Assembly: GCA_963789255.1 (NCBI GenBank)
Contig: CAWBJW010000001.1
Span: 930,001-994,000, forward strand
DNA from: DATARH01 sp963789255
Lineage (GTDB): Bacteria; Pseudomonadota; Alphaproteobacteria; ATCC43930; CGMCC-115725
Direction: 5' to 3'
DNA: 64,000 nt
Shown piece after piece: positions 16,968 to 26,298 of this stretch. The first letter of the stretch is position 1, and each line of letters opens with the position of its first letter. The position numbers and the translations under genes were made by a program. The notes under the pieces are model-generated. The model was given only the letters and a program-made list of their open reading frames with translations, searched no databases and was not told the DNA's origin.

Positions 16968-18145
16968 GTGCGCAAACGCGGCAAAATCGTCCTCCTCCAT
17001 TTCGTCGGCCAGATGCCGCTCGCCGGCATCGCCTGGCAGGCGGTGAATTACCTCGTCGGGCTGGAAAAGCTCGGCTACGAGGCGTGGTATGTCGAGGATC
17101 ACGGCATCAACCCCTACGATCCGCGGAACGCCAGCGTCGTCATGGATTGCGGCTACAACCTCCTCTATCTGCGCGAAGCGATGGAGCGGCACGGCTTCGC
17201 CGGGCGTTGGGCGTATTGGGACGCGATCAACGATGTTTATCACGGTCTCCCGCGCGAGCGGGTGCGCGCCCTCTATGGCGAGGCGGACGGGCTGATCAAT
17301 TTGTGCGGCGCAACCACGCTGCGCGCGGAGCACCTGTGCTGTCCGGTGCGCATCATGATCGACACCGACCCGGTCTATGAACAGATCAAATACGCCAGGG
17401 CCGATCCGGCAACCCGCGCCTATCTTGATGCGCACACGCATTTTTTCACCTACGGCGCCAATCTCGGCACCGACGCCTGCCTGGTGCCGCTGTGCGGCGT
17501 GCCCTGGCAGCCACCCGCCCGCCGGTCGATCTCGATCTGTGGCCGCGTGCCCCAAGCACCTCTGATGGCGCCGCACCGCCCTGCTTCACGACGATCGCAA
17601 CCTGGGAGAACAAGGGCAAGAATATCGCGTTTGACGGCGCCGATTATCTTTGGTCGAAACACGTCAACTTTCTCAAATTCCTCGATCTGCCGCGGCATCG
17701 GCCGCAAACCTGCTTTCAGATGGCGATGCTGCCGCCCGACGACAGGGTGCGCCGCACGGTCGAGGCCGCCGGCTGGAGGCTCGTCGATCCCCGCCCGGTC
17801 TCGGCCGACATGGCGCGCTACCAGGCGTTCATCGCCGGGTCGCGCGGCGAGTTCACGGTGGCCAAGGACATCTACGTCCGGCCGAACAGCGGCTGGTTTA
17901 GCGACCGCGCGGTGTGCTATCTGGCGGCCGGCCGGCCGGTCGTGACGATGCGGACCGGGTTCGCCGGCTTCTGCCCGGTCGGACGCGGCTTGTTCGATTA
18001 CGCGACGCGCGAGGAAGCGCTGGCTGCGATCGACTCGATCGCGGCGGATTATCCCGGCCATAGCCGCGCCGCGCGCGAATTGGCCGGCGCGTATTTCGCC
18101 GCCGACCGGGTGATCGGCGAGCTTTTGACGGAGGCCGGGCTGTGA
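16968..18145 (+). CDS. Glycosyltransferase-like protein (frameshifted)
   Basis: About 392 residues if one base is restored near 17511-17520. It begins at GTG 16968 with RKRGKIVLLHFVGQMPLAG, then AWQAVNYLVGLEKLGYEAWY, an LINLCGATTLRAEHL segment, and IDTDPVYEQIKYA. After the shift it continues RPPVDLDLWP, then CFTTIATWENKGKNIAF, a SRGEFTVAKDIYVRPNSGWF donor-site-like motif and VCYLAAGRPVVTMRTGF, which resembles the C-terminal nucleotide-sugar domain of GT-B enzymes. Family inference is from fold-like motifs. This is one of only two places in the window where a base appears missing rather than extra. The next gene is a small EamA/SMR membrane protein. Confidence 0.65.
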
Positions 18146-18203
18146 GCGGGGAATATCTCGGCCGGCTTTGGCCGCGGCAGCCGGCGCGGCTGAGCGAGCG
18201 GGC

Positions 18204-18557
18204 GTGAGGGGATTGCGGCCGGTGGCGATCTACTATGTCTGCCTCGTCGGCGCCATCCTGTTCGGCGTCGCCGGGCAGATCGCGCTCAAATCGGGGGCGC
18301 TCGGCTCGCCGACGATCGCCGCCCAATTCGTCAACCCGCTGACGATTATCGGCTTTGGCATCTATGTCCTCGCGGCGTTCTGCTACATCATCGCCTTGAA
18401 GAAAATCCCGGTTTCGGTGGCGTTTCCGTCGGTCGCGGCGAGCTATGCCGTCGTCGCTGTGATCGCGCATCTGTTGTGGAACGAGCCGTTCGGCTGGCCC
18501 CAACTCGCCGGCCTCCTGCTGATCGGCGGCGGCATCGTGCTGATCCAGCTGCACTGA
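18204..18557 (+). CDS. Small EamA/SMR-type membrane protein (ArnE/ArnF-like)
   Basis: About 117 residues with four predicted membrane helices: YYVCLVGAILFGVAGQIAL, then LTIIGFGIYVLAAFCYIIAL, SVAFPSVAASYAVVAVIAHLLW and GLLLIGGGIVLIQL. The FPSVAASYAVV motif is typical of the small multidrug resistance / ArnE-ArnF half-transporters that flip polyprenyl-linked sugars. It follows the glycosyltransferase-like gene by 58 bp, so a joint role in making and flipping a lipid-linked sugar is a reasonable inference. The GTG at 18204 is chosen because it removes a low-complexity leader; a GTG at 18222 is also possible. Confidence 0.75.
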   Translation: MRGLRPVAIYYVCLVGAILFGVAGQIALKSGALGSPTIAAQFVNPLTIIGFGIYVLAAFCYIIALKKIPVSVAFPSVAASYAVVAVIAHLLWNEPFGWPQLAGLLLIGGGIVLIQLH

Positions 18558-18584
18558 GGGGGCGACCCGCCCCCAGGGTGCGGT

Positions 18585-20480
18585 TTATGTCGCCGACAGG
18601 CCGCGTTCCAGCAGAGTTGCGAGGCGGCGGGCGAAGGCCGGGGGATCGGGCAGCTGCTCGCCCTCGACGATGCGGGCCTGGTCGAGCAGGAGCCAAGCGA
18701 ATTCGGACAGAAGCTCGGACATGCCGCTTTCGCCGACCGAGCCGGAAAGGCGCTCGATCAACCGGTGGCGCGGATTGAGTTCGAGGATGCGCTTTGCCGC
18801 ACTGTCGAGCTGGCGGTGCTGCTTCAACAGCCGTTCCAGGTGCATGTCGATGTCGCCCTCGTCGGCGACGAGGCACACCGCGCTGTCGGTCAGCCGCTCG
18901 GAGCCGCGCACATCCTTGACCGCGTCGCCCAAGGCCAGCTTGAAGATCGCAATCAGGCTGGCGAGCTTGGCCGGCGACTCGGGACGTTCGGCGGCGTCTT
19001 TCCGGTCGTCGGGCGGCGCGACCTTGTCGAGGTCGACCCCGCCGCGCGTCGCCGATTTGAACGGCTTCTCCTTGAAGGTGCCGACCGAAGGCAGCCAGAA
19101 TTCGTCGATCGGGTCGGTCAGCAGCAACACTTCGACGCCGCGGGCGCGGAACCCCTCGATTTGCGGGCTTTTCTTCAACAGATCGAGATTGTCGCCGGTG
19201 ATCGTATAGATCGCCTCCTGCCCCGGCCGCATCGCCGCGATATAATCGTCGAGCGAGATCAGCCCGTCGCGTGCCGTCGAGCGGAAGCGCGCGAGCGGCA
19301 ACAGCGTATCGCGCTGCTCGCGGTCCTCGTAGAGGCCCTCCTTCAACACCGCGCCGAAATTGTCCCAGAATTTGGCGTATTCTTCGGTTGCCTCGCTCGC
19401 CTTCTTGGCCAGTTCGCTCAGCACGCGGCGGGTCAGTTGCTGGCGAATGCGCGCCACCATCGGGTTCGATTGCAGCATCTCGCGGCTGATGTTGAGCGGC
19501 AGATCCTCGCTGTCGACGATGCCCTTGATGAACCGCAGATAGGCGGGCAACAGGTCGGTGCCCTCGTCGGTGATGAAGACCCGGCGGACATAGAGCTTGA
19601 CCCGCGGCTTGCGCTCGGGATCGAACAGATCGAACGGCTTTTGCGACGGCACGAACAACAGATAGGTGTATTCAAGCACGCCCTCGGCCCGGGCATGCAG
19701 GGTCAGCCACGGCTCGTCGAAGCCGTGGCCGACATGATGGTAGAACTCCTTGTACTGCTCCGCGGTGATCTCGGCGCGCGGCCGGGTCCACAACGCCGAG
19801 GCGCTGTTAACAGTCTCTTCCTTGTTGCCGTCGGCGAGCACGATCGGCAAGGCGATGTGGTCGGAATAGGTCTTGACGATCTGCTTGAGCCTCTGTGGCT
19901 CGAGATACTCCTCATCGCCCTCGCGCAGATGCAGCGTGATCCGCGCCCCGCGCGGCACATTCGCGGCCGGTTCGATCGTGAAGCTGCCCTTTCCATCCGA
20001 AACCCAGCGCCAGCCCTCGCTGTCGCCGGCCTTGCGGCTCAGCACCTCGACCTTGTCGGCGGCCATGAAGGCCGAATAAAAGCCGACGCCGAACTGGCCG
20101 ATCAGACTCATGTCCTTTTTCGAATCGCCGGTCAGCTGGCTCATGAACGCCGCGGTGCCGGAGCGTGCGATCGTGCCGAGGTTCTCGACGAGCTCGTCAT
20201 GGTTCATGCCGATGCCGTTGTCGGCGACGGTCAGGGTGCGGGACGATTTGACCGGGGTCAGCACGACCCGGTAATTCGCATCGCCCTCGGCCAGCGCCGG
20301 TTCGGTCAGCGCTGCATAGCGCAGCCGGTCGCAAGCATCCGAGGCGTTCGAGATCAGCTCGCGCAGGAATATCTCCTTCTCGCTGTAGAGCGAGTGCGCG
20401 ACGATGTCGAGCAGACGGCTGACTTCCGCCTGGAAGGTTCTGGTTTCGGGCGGGGCTTGCTCGGTAGTTTGCTCGGTCAT
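18585..20480 (-). CDS. htpG: Molecular chaperone HtpG (Hsp90)
   Basis: A 631-residue bacterial Hsp90. The GHKL ATPase domain begins with FQAEVSRLLDIVAHSLYSEK and FLRELISNASDA, followed by VADNGIGM, IGQFGVGFYSAF and the lid. The middle domain and a C-terminal dimerisation domain (ILELNPRHRLIERL) are present. It refolds or remodels client proteins with the DnaK system. The Met at 20480 starts MTEQTTEQAPPETRTFQ, the normal HtpG leader; an upstream extension is low complexity. No frameshift in nearly 1.9 kb. Confidence 0.97.
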   Translation of the reverse strand: MTEQTTEQAPPETRTFQAEVSRLLDIVAHSLYSEKEIFLRELISNASDACDRLRYAALTEPALAEGDANYRVVLTPVKSSRTLTVADNGIGMNHDELVENLGTIARSGTAAFMSQLTGDSKKDMSLIGQFGVGFYSAFMAADKVEVLSRKAGDSEGWRWVSDGKGSFTIEPAANVPRGARITLHLREGDEEYLEPQRLKQIVKTYSDHIALPIVLADGNKEETVNSASALWTRPRAEITAEQYKEFYHHVGHGFDEPWLTLHARAEGVLEYTYLLFVPSQKPFDLFDPERKPRVKLYVRRVFITDEGTDLLPAYLRFIKGIVDSEDLPLNISREMLQSNPMVARIRQQLTRRVLSELAKKASEATEEYAKFWDNFGAVLKEGLYEDREQRDTLLPLARFRSTARDGLISLDDYIAAMRPGQEAIYTITGDNLDLLKKSPQIEGFRARGVEVLLLTDPIDEFWLPSVGTFKEKPFKSATRGGVDLDKVAPPDDRKDAAERPESPAKLASLIAIFKLALGDAVKDVRGSERLTDSAVCLVADEGDIDMHLERLLKQHRQLDSAAKRILELNPRHRLIERLSGSVGESGMSELLSEFAWLLLDQARIVEGEQLPDPPAFARRLATLLERGLSAT

Positions 20481-20607
20481 GGGCGGCGACAGCGTGATGG
20501 CGGGACCGCCGCGACATATGTGGGCCGAGCGCCTCTGCCGCAAGGCGCCGTGTCGCCGCGGCGGGCGCCGCCTGGAATTAGGGCGGCGCGCATCGGCCGA
20601 CGTGCCG

Positions 20608-22236
20608 TCAGGCCGCGTGACGCATGCCGCGGCGCCAGCGTTCGACGGTCTGCATCACCGCCGCGCGGTCATCGACATCCTGCGACCACGCAGCGGTGAA
20701 CGATGCCGTCGAGCTTTTCGGGCGGCTTTCCTCGGGCAGCGGGGTGAAGCAGATGCGCATCGGCATCGAGACGCCTTCGCCGACCGCGATCGCCTCGCCG
20801 TTGCGCAACGCCGGGAGAAAATCCATCAGCCCGTGCGAGGCTTCGGAAAGCGCGTCGCGCAGGATGTCCTGATCGTCGTGATTGGTCATGCGCAGGGCGA
20901 ACATCGTGTTGCATTCCGATAACAGGCTCGGCGCCAGATCGGACGGGCGTTGCGTGACGACGCACAGCGACACCCCGTATTTGCGGCCTTCCTTGGCGAT
21001 GCGGGCCAGCGCGCGTTTCGCCGGTTCGAAACCAAGCTCTCTGTCGCGCGGCGCATAGCGGTGCGCTTCCTCGCAGACCATCGTAATCGGGATGGTCTGC
21101 TCGCTCCACATCGAGAAGTCGAAAGTCAGCCGACAGACCAGCGACACCACCACGTTCAGCACCTCCGAGGGGATGGCTGAGATGTCGAGAATGGTGATCG
21201 GTTTGCCATTGACCGGAATGCGGAACAGATTCGACAGGATCTCCGACATCTCATCGCGGAAGTTCAGCGTCGCGCCGAAGACAAACGAGTAGCGCGCATC
21301 GGCTTGCAGCGCGAGGATCCGGCTTTTTACCGTCTGAAAAGCCGCGACGCTCTCTGGCCGGTTGAGCGCCCCCATGGCCCGGTCAAGGTGGCTGAGCACC
21401 TCCGACATGCGGTAAGGAACCGGGGTATCCACGGTTCCGACCTTGTCGAGCCCGGTTCGCAAAAAATACGCTTGCTTGATGGCGAGCACGCTTTCGCCGA
21501 GGATTTTCCGCTGCTCGTTGTCGGTACGTTCGGCCCCGAGTACGATCTCGGCCAGTTCCTCGAAGTTGAACAGCCAATACGGCAGGCGCAGCCCGTCATC
21601 GGGGCTGAGCACGACAGCCCGTTCGGCAAAGGCATGGGCATATTCGTTGTGCGGATCCAGCAGAACGACGTGCGCACTGGGATTGTGCTCGATGACGGCG
21701 CGCAGGATCGTAGCGACGGCGCAGGACTTGCCGGACCCGGTGGTGCCGACGATGCTGAAATGCTTGCCCATCAAATCGTCGATCCGCAGGTAAGCGGGGA
21801 CGCTGCTGGCCTGATAGATCGAACCAACCGGCACGCTGGCCGTTCCACGCGGCGCGTAGACCTGCGCGAGATCCTCTGGCGTCGCGAGATAAACCGGGGC
21901 TTCGAGCGAAGGGAAGACCGATACGCCGCGCTGGAAGCCGTAATAGGCGCCCGTCGTATCCCGCAGCACCTCACCCAAAAACTCGATCTCGACGATCTTC
22001 AAATCCTCATCTGGCGCCGACAACGAGGGCAGCGGGACCCGCAACGCATTGACCATGCCGTAAACCGTCGATGCGCGGGTTTGCAGCTTGACCAGCGCGC
22101 CCATCTCGATCAGCTCAGCCTGGTGGGAGGCATCGATGGTCGGCGTTTCCAGCAGCCCAATGACCTGAGCGGCCGAGACCGCGATCACTCGGCCGATCCG
22201 CGTCCCATCGAGGTTGGGTAAATCGCTTCCGTCCAT
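20608..22236 (-). CDS. HerA-like (DUF87) AAA+ DNA translocase
   Basis: A 542-residue ATPase of the FtsK-HerA superfamily. An N-terminal beta-barrel (HAS-barrel-like; IGRVIAVSAAQVIGLLE, LVKLQTRASTVYGMV) precedes the motor. Walker A is GTTGSGKS near residue 166, an HVVLLDPHNEYAHAF segment follows, then ITILDISAIP, MVCEEAHRYAP (Walker B) and VVTQRPSDLAPSLLSECNTMFALRMTN, which holds sensor and arginine-finger elements. HerA works as a hexamer, often with the nuclease NurA or a Sir2-type effector. Neither is adjacent here. The upstream same-strand neighbour is a histidine kinase 83 bp away. Confidence 0.9.
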   Translation of the reverse strand: MDGSDLPNLDGTRIGRVIAVSAAQVIGLLETPTIDASHQAELIEMGALVKLQTRASTVYGMVNALRVPLPSLSAPDEDLKIVEIEFLGEVLRDTTGAYYGFQRGVSVFPSLEAPVYLATPEDLAQVYAPRGTASVPVGSIYQASSVPAYLRIDDLMGKHFSIVGTTGSGKSCAVATILRAVIEHNPSAHVVLLDPHNEYAHAFAERAVVLSPDDGLRLPYWLFNFEELAEIVLGAERTDNEQRKILGESVLAIKQAYFLRTGLDKVGTVDTPVPYRMSEVLSHLDRAMGALNRPESVAAFQTVKSRILALQADARYSFVFGATLNFRDEMSEILSNLFRIPVNGKPITILDISAIPSEVLNVVVSLVCRLTFDFSMWSEQTIPITMVCEEAHRYAPRDRELGFEPAKRALARIAKEGRKYGVSLCVVTQRPSDLAPSLLSECNTMFALRMTNHDDQDILRDALSEASHGLMDFLPALRNGEAIAVGEGVSMPMRICFTPLPEESRPKSSTASFTAAWSQDVDDRAAVMQTVERWRRGMRHAA

Positions 22237-22319
22237 CGCTTCACTCGTGATTTAGCGGACGCTGCGGTGCGTCTCACCTAAGAGGGAAAGGTATCTGTCG
22301 TGCCGGGTCAACTCCTAGT

Positions 22320-23201
22320 TCACGCGGCCTTCGTCCCGACGAACGGCCGCACCCGGTTGGCCGGCAGGCTAACCTCGACGGTGGTGCCGACATTGGGCTC
22401 GCTGGTCAGCGCGAGCTCGCCCCCATGCATCCTGACCAAGGCGCATGCAATGGGCAAGCCGAGGCCAATCCCACCGTTCTGCCGGGTCAAATGATCCTCG
22501 ACCTGGCCGAATGGCTGCAGAACCCGGTCAAGCTCCTCGGGAGGGATGCCTTGTCCGGTGTCCCGGACCAAAATCGACAGGCCGCCTTCGGGGGTCAGAT
22601 CTGAGTCGATATCGATGCTGCCGCCTTCGGGCGTGAACTTGATCGCGTTCGACAGCAGATTGCCCAAAACCTGCGTCATCTTCGCGAGGTCGAGACGGAG
22701 TGCGCGCTCGACCACCATACCACACATGATCGTGACCGATTTCTCCTCGGCAACCCTGCGCAACGGCCGAATCGCGGCATCCAGCAACTCCTCGGTCAAG
22801 ACCTCTTGCTCGTCGAGGGTGAGCTTTCCCGCCTCGATCCGGGCCAGGTCGAGCACGCCGTTGAGCATCCCGAGCAACTGGGTCCCGGATTCATGGATGT
22901 ATTTCGCATAGGCCGGAACCTCGCCGCTTGAGCGTGGCGCGTTCTGAATGACCTCGGAAAAGCCGATGATCGCGTTAAGCGGTGTACGGAGCTCGTGGCT
23001 CATCGTCGCGAGAAACTGACTTTTCGCGCGATCAGCAGCCTGGGCCTGACGCATCGCCTCCCGGGCCAGGACCGCAGCGTTTTCGGCCTGCTCTTTCGAA
23101 GCGATCAACACGCGCTCCGTGTAGCGGCGTTCGAGCAACGCACCGAGCTGATTGCAGTAGTCGGTGAGAAGCGATCGGTGCTGACGCTGTCGGGAGCTCA
23201 T
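22320..23201 (-). CDS. Soluble sensor histidine kinase
   Basis: A 293-residue kinase without membrane helices. The N-terminal 60 residues are a coiled coil (YTERVLIASKEQAENAAVL). The phosphoacceptor is His69 in SHELRTPLNAIIGFSEVI, with the N box at NLLSNAIKFTPEGG, G1 at DTGQGIP, F box at PFGQVEDHL and G2 at GIGLGLPIAC. There is no sensor or receiver domain and no response regulator gene adjacent. Its input must come through the coiled coil or a partner. It precedes the HerA-like gene on the same strand. Confidence 0.92.
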   Translation of the reverse strand: MSSRQRQHRSLLTDYCNQLGALLERRYTERVLIASKEQAENAAVLAREAMRQAQAADRAKSQFLATMSHELRTPLNAIIGFSEVIQNAPRSSGEVPAYAKYIHESGTQLLGMLNGVLDLARIEAGKLTLDEQEVLTEELLDAAIRPLRRVAEEKSVTIMCGMVVERALRLDLAKMTQVLGNLLSNAIKFTPEGGSIDIDSDLTPEGGLSILVRDTGQGIPPEELDRVLQPFGQVEDHLTRQNGGIGLGLPIACALVRMHGGELALTSEPNVGTTVEVSLPANRVRPFVGTKAA

Positions 23202-23401
23202 GGGACATCCTGTTCCACACGGAGCCTATCGGCAAAGGGTAAATAAGGTTTGAACTGCAATCGTGGGCAGCTTATCAGCAATTGACCGAGTCGCGCATCA
23301 ATGAGGCGACGGGGGTTGTGCCGCGGCTGCTGAAGGCCGGCTGCCGGGCCGCGACGCCTTGGCTCTTGCTCTGCCGCCGCGGGCACTGCACCTTTAACGC
23401 C

Positions 23402-25897
23402 ATGGCCATGCTCCGTTCCGCACCGCGTCTCGTCGCGGTCCTCGGGCCGACCAATACCGGCAAGACGCATCTCGCGATCGAGCGCATGCTCGATCACCAC
23501 AGTGGCATGATCGGATTTCCGCTGCGCCTGTTGGCGCGGGAAAACTACGACCGCGTCGTCAGATTGCGGGGCGCCCGCGCTGTCGCGCTGATTACCGGGG
23601 AGGAGAAAATCCTGCCCCCGAACCCATCTTATTTCGTCTGCACCGTTGAATCGATGCCGCTCGATCGGCCGGTCGAGTTCCTCGCCGTCGATGAGATCCA
23701 GCTGTGCGCCGATCCCGAGCGCGGCCATGTCTTTACCGCCCGGCTGCTTCATGCGCGCGGCCTCAGCGAGACGATGTTTCTCGGCGCCGAGACGATCAAG
23801 CCGCTGATGCGGCGGCTCGTTCCGCAGGTCGAATACATCAGCCGGCCGCGCTTTTCGACGCTGGCGCACACCGGCCACAAGAAGGTGACGCGCCTGCCGC
23901 CGCGCAGCGCCGTCGTCGCCTTTGCGGTCGCCGATGTGTTCTCGCTCGCCGAACTCGTCCGCCGGCAACGCGGCGGCACCGCGGTCGTGCTCGGCGCGCT
24001 GAGCCCGCGGGCGCGCAATGCCCAGGTCGGCATGTTCCAGGCGGGCGAAGTCGATTATCTCGTCGCCACCGATGCGATCGGCATGGGGCTGAACATGGAT
24101 CTCGACCATGTTGCCTTCGCTCGGCTCGGCAAATTCGATGGGCGCGGGCCGCGCCGCCTGTCGGCGGCCGAGATCGGGCAGATCGCCGGACGCGCCGGCC
24201 GCCACATGAACGACGGCACCTTCGGCACGACCGCCGATGAAGGACCGCTCGACCCCGCCATCGTCGCGGCGGTCGAGGAGCACCGGTTCGAGCCTCTGAC
24301 CCATATTTCCTGGCGCAATACGCGGCTGCGCTTCGATACGGTGGGGGCCTTGCTGCGCAGCCTTGACGAGCGGCCGCCAGCGCCGGGGCTCATTCAGGCA
24401 CGCCACGCCGACGATCACCGCGCGCTGCGCCTGCTGTCGCGCAATGCCGAGGCGATGGGGCTCGCGGTCCATCCCGGGGCGGTTCGTCTCTTGTGGGAGG
24501 TTTGCCAGATACCCGATTTCCGCAAGGTGATGAGCGACAGTCACGCCCGTTTTCTGGCTCATTGCTATGGCCATCTCGCGGGACCGAGCGAGCGGCTGCC
24601 GGGGTCGTGGGTCGGCGCCCAGATGGCCCAGCTCGATCGCGTCGATGGCGATATTGACACGCTGATGGCGCGCATCGCCCATATCCGCACCTGGACCTAT
24701 ATCACGCATCGCGGCGACTGGGTCGAGGGTGCCGCCGATTGGCAGGAACGCGCCCGCGGCATCGAGGACAGGCTCTCCGACGCGTTGCACGACCGCATCA
24801 CCCAGCGCTTTGTCGATCGCCGTTCCGCGTTCCTCGTCCGCCACCTCGCCGGCGATACGGAGCTATTGGCTTCAGTCGATGAGGCCGGCGCAGTTCGGGT
24901 CGAAGGTACCTATGTTGGTCGTCTCGACGGGTTCCACTTTGTCCCAGACGCGTCCGACAGCGACGCCATGCGCACCTTGATCACCGCCGCCAACCGCGTA
25001 TTGCGCGGCGAGGTGGCGGCGCGGGCTCGCCGGCTTGCGGGAGAGCGTGACGAGGCTTTTGCGATCGATGCGAGCGGCCGTGTGCTGTGGCGCGGCGGAC
25101 CGGTCGGCCGCCTCGTGGCGGGCGAGTCCGTTCTGACGCCGCGGGTCGAGGTGCGGGCCGGCGATTTTGTTGACGGCGAGACGCGCGAACACGTGCGCCG
25201 GCGCCTCCAGCTCTTCGTCAGAGACCAGATCAAACGGCGCCTTGCACCGCTCTTTGCCGCGCAGGCGCTGCCGCTCTGCGGCAGCGGGCGCGGCATCGTA
25301 TTCCAGCTTGCGGATGCGCTCGGCTGTCTCGCCACCGAGGACGTCGCGGCGCCGCTCGAGGCGCTTGAGCTGCCGAACCGTCGGGCGCTCGCCCGTCTCG
25401 GCATCCGGTTCGGCCGGGAGACGATTTATGTCGAGCCGCTGCTCGGCGCCGAAGCGGTGCGTTTCCGTGCGCTGCTCTGGGCGGTCCGCCACGGCCGCGC
25501 CGTCCCGCCGCTTCCCGGAGCGCGCAACCGCGGCAAGGCGATTCCGGTCGATCCGCATCTGCCCTCCTCTTTCTACGCCGCGATCGGCCGGCGTGTGCTG
25601 GATGGGTTGGCGCTGCGGCCGGACCGGCTCGAGCGGCTCGCGGCAGCAGCGCGGAGCCGCGCGCGAACCGGCCGCTTTGCCGGCGATGCCGAACTGGCGG
25701 CGCTCGCCGGGGTCATGCCCGGCGATTTGCGCCGCGTGCTGCTGGCGCTCGGCTATCGCGCGGTGATCGAGGGCCGCCACGAATTCTTCATCGGATTACC
25801 GCGTCGCCGCGGCATCCAGCCGCGGGCCAGCGCGCGTCCCGAACCGCCGCACGAGGGCCATCCCTTTGCCAAGCTGAAGGAGCTGAAATTCGCTTGA
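23402..25897 (+). CDS. SUV3-like SF2 RNA helicase
   Basis: A helicase of 831 residues in the group of mitochondrial SUV3 and alphaproteobacterial relatives. Motif I is GPTNTGKTHLAIERML near residue 16, motif II is DEIQLCADPERGHVF, motif III is TMFLGAETI; the C-terminal RecA lobe contains VATDAIGMGLNMDLDHVAF and the motif VI-like AEIGQIAGRAGRH. A long C-terminal region follows. SUV3 unwinds RNA for degradation. The start at ATG 23402 gives a leader of normal length; an in-frame Met six bases later is possible. The stop overlaps the start of the S4 gene. Confidence 0.93.
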   Translation: MAMLRSAPRLVAVLGPTNTGKTHLAIERMLDHHSGMIGFPLRLLARENYDRVVRLRGARAVALITGEEKILPPNPSYFVCTVESMPLDRPVEFLAVDEIQLCADPERGHVFTARLLHARGLSETMFLGAETIKPLMRRLVPQVEYISRPRFSTLAHTGHKKVTRLPPRSAVVAFAVADVFSLAELVRRQRGGTAVVLGALSPRARNAQVGMFQAGEVDYLVATDAIGMGLNMDLDHVAFARLGKFDGRGPRRLSAAEIGQIAGRAGRHMNDGTFGTTADEGPLDPAIVAAVEEHRFEPLTHISWRNTRLRFDTVGALLRSLDERPPAPGLIQARHADDHRALRLLSRNAEAMGLAVHPGAVRLLWEVCQIPDFRKVMSDSHARFLAHCYGHLAGPSERLPGSWVGAQMAQLDRVDGDIDTLMARIAHIRTWTYITHRGDWVEGAADWQERARGIEDRLSDALHDRITQRFVDRRSAFLVRHLAGDTELLASVDEAGAVRVEGTYVGRLDGFHFVPDASDSDAMRTLITAANRVLRGEVAARARRLAGERDEAFAIDASGRVLWRGGPVGRLVAGESVLTPRVEVRAGDFVDGETREHVRRRLQLFVRDQIKRRLAPLFAAQALPLCGSGRGIVFQLADALGCLATEDVAAPLEALELPNRRALARLGIRFGRETIYVEPLLGAEAVRFRALLWAVRHGRAVPPLPGARNRGKAIPVDPHLPSSFYAAIGRRVLDGLALRPDRLERLAAAARSRARTGRFAGDAELAALAGVMPGDLRRVLLALGYRAVIEGRHEFFIGLPRRRGIQPRASARPEPPHEGHPFAKLKELKFA

Positions 25898-26277
25898 CCG
25901 CGATGGCCGCAGCACCGGAACGCACCAAAGCGCGCCTTGACCAGTGGTTGTGGTTTGCCCGGTTCGTCAAAAGCCGCTCGCTCGCTGCCCGGCTCTGCAG
26001 TGCAGGCGTGGTCGCAATCAACGGCAGCGCGGTAACGAAGCCCAATCAGACCGTGCGGGTCGGCGACGTCGTGGTCATTGCGCATGGCGGCCTTCAACGG
26101 ACGGTGCGGGTGTTGGCGCTTGGTCTCCGGCGCGGGCCTACGGCCGAAGCCCGCGCGCTTTACGAAGAAGCTGCGGCGGCGTTGCGCTTCCGCCACGCGG
26201 TGCCGGATTGGGTGCCGTTGCTCGATGAGGACGATCCGGCAGGGCGATACCTGCCCCTGTCGGCTCCCCAGGCATAG
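25894..26277 (+). CDS. S4-domain RNA-binding protein (Hsp15-like)
   Basis: A 127-residue protein. The S4 domain occupies residues about 13-60 (RLDQWLWFARFVKSRSLAARL, AGVVAINGSAVTKPNQTVR), followed by a basic/Ala-rich extension. Related Hsp15 rescues 50S subunits carrying stalled chains. A TTG at 25894 overlaps the helicase stop (TTGA) at a suitable distance from AAGGAG (25877-25882), which suggests coupling; an ATG at 25903 is the alternative. In many alphaproteobacteria the next genes are fdxA and carD; here those are 9 kb away. Confidence 0.88.
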   Translation: MTAMAAAPERTKARLDQWLWFARFVKSRSLAARLCSAGVVAINGSAVTKPNQTVRVGDVVVIAHGGLQRTVRVLALGLRRGPTAEARALYEEAAAALRFRHAVPDWVPLLDEDDPAGRYLPLSAPQA

Positions 26278-26298
26278 TCATCCGACTGTTGCCGAACC

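Noticed and set aside
18765..20699. A 644-codon open frame antisense to htpG
   Set aside because: High-GC mirror of the htpG frame; composition is Arg/Ala-rich and no domain is recognisable, while htpG on the other strand is complete.
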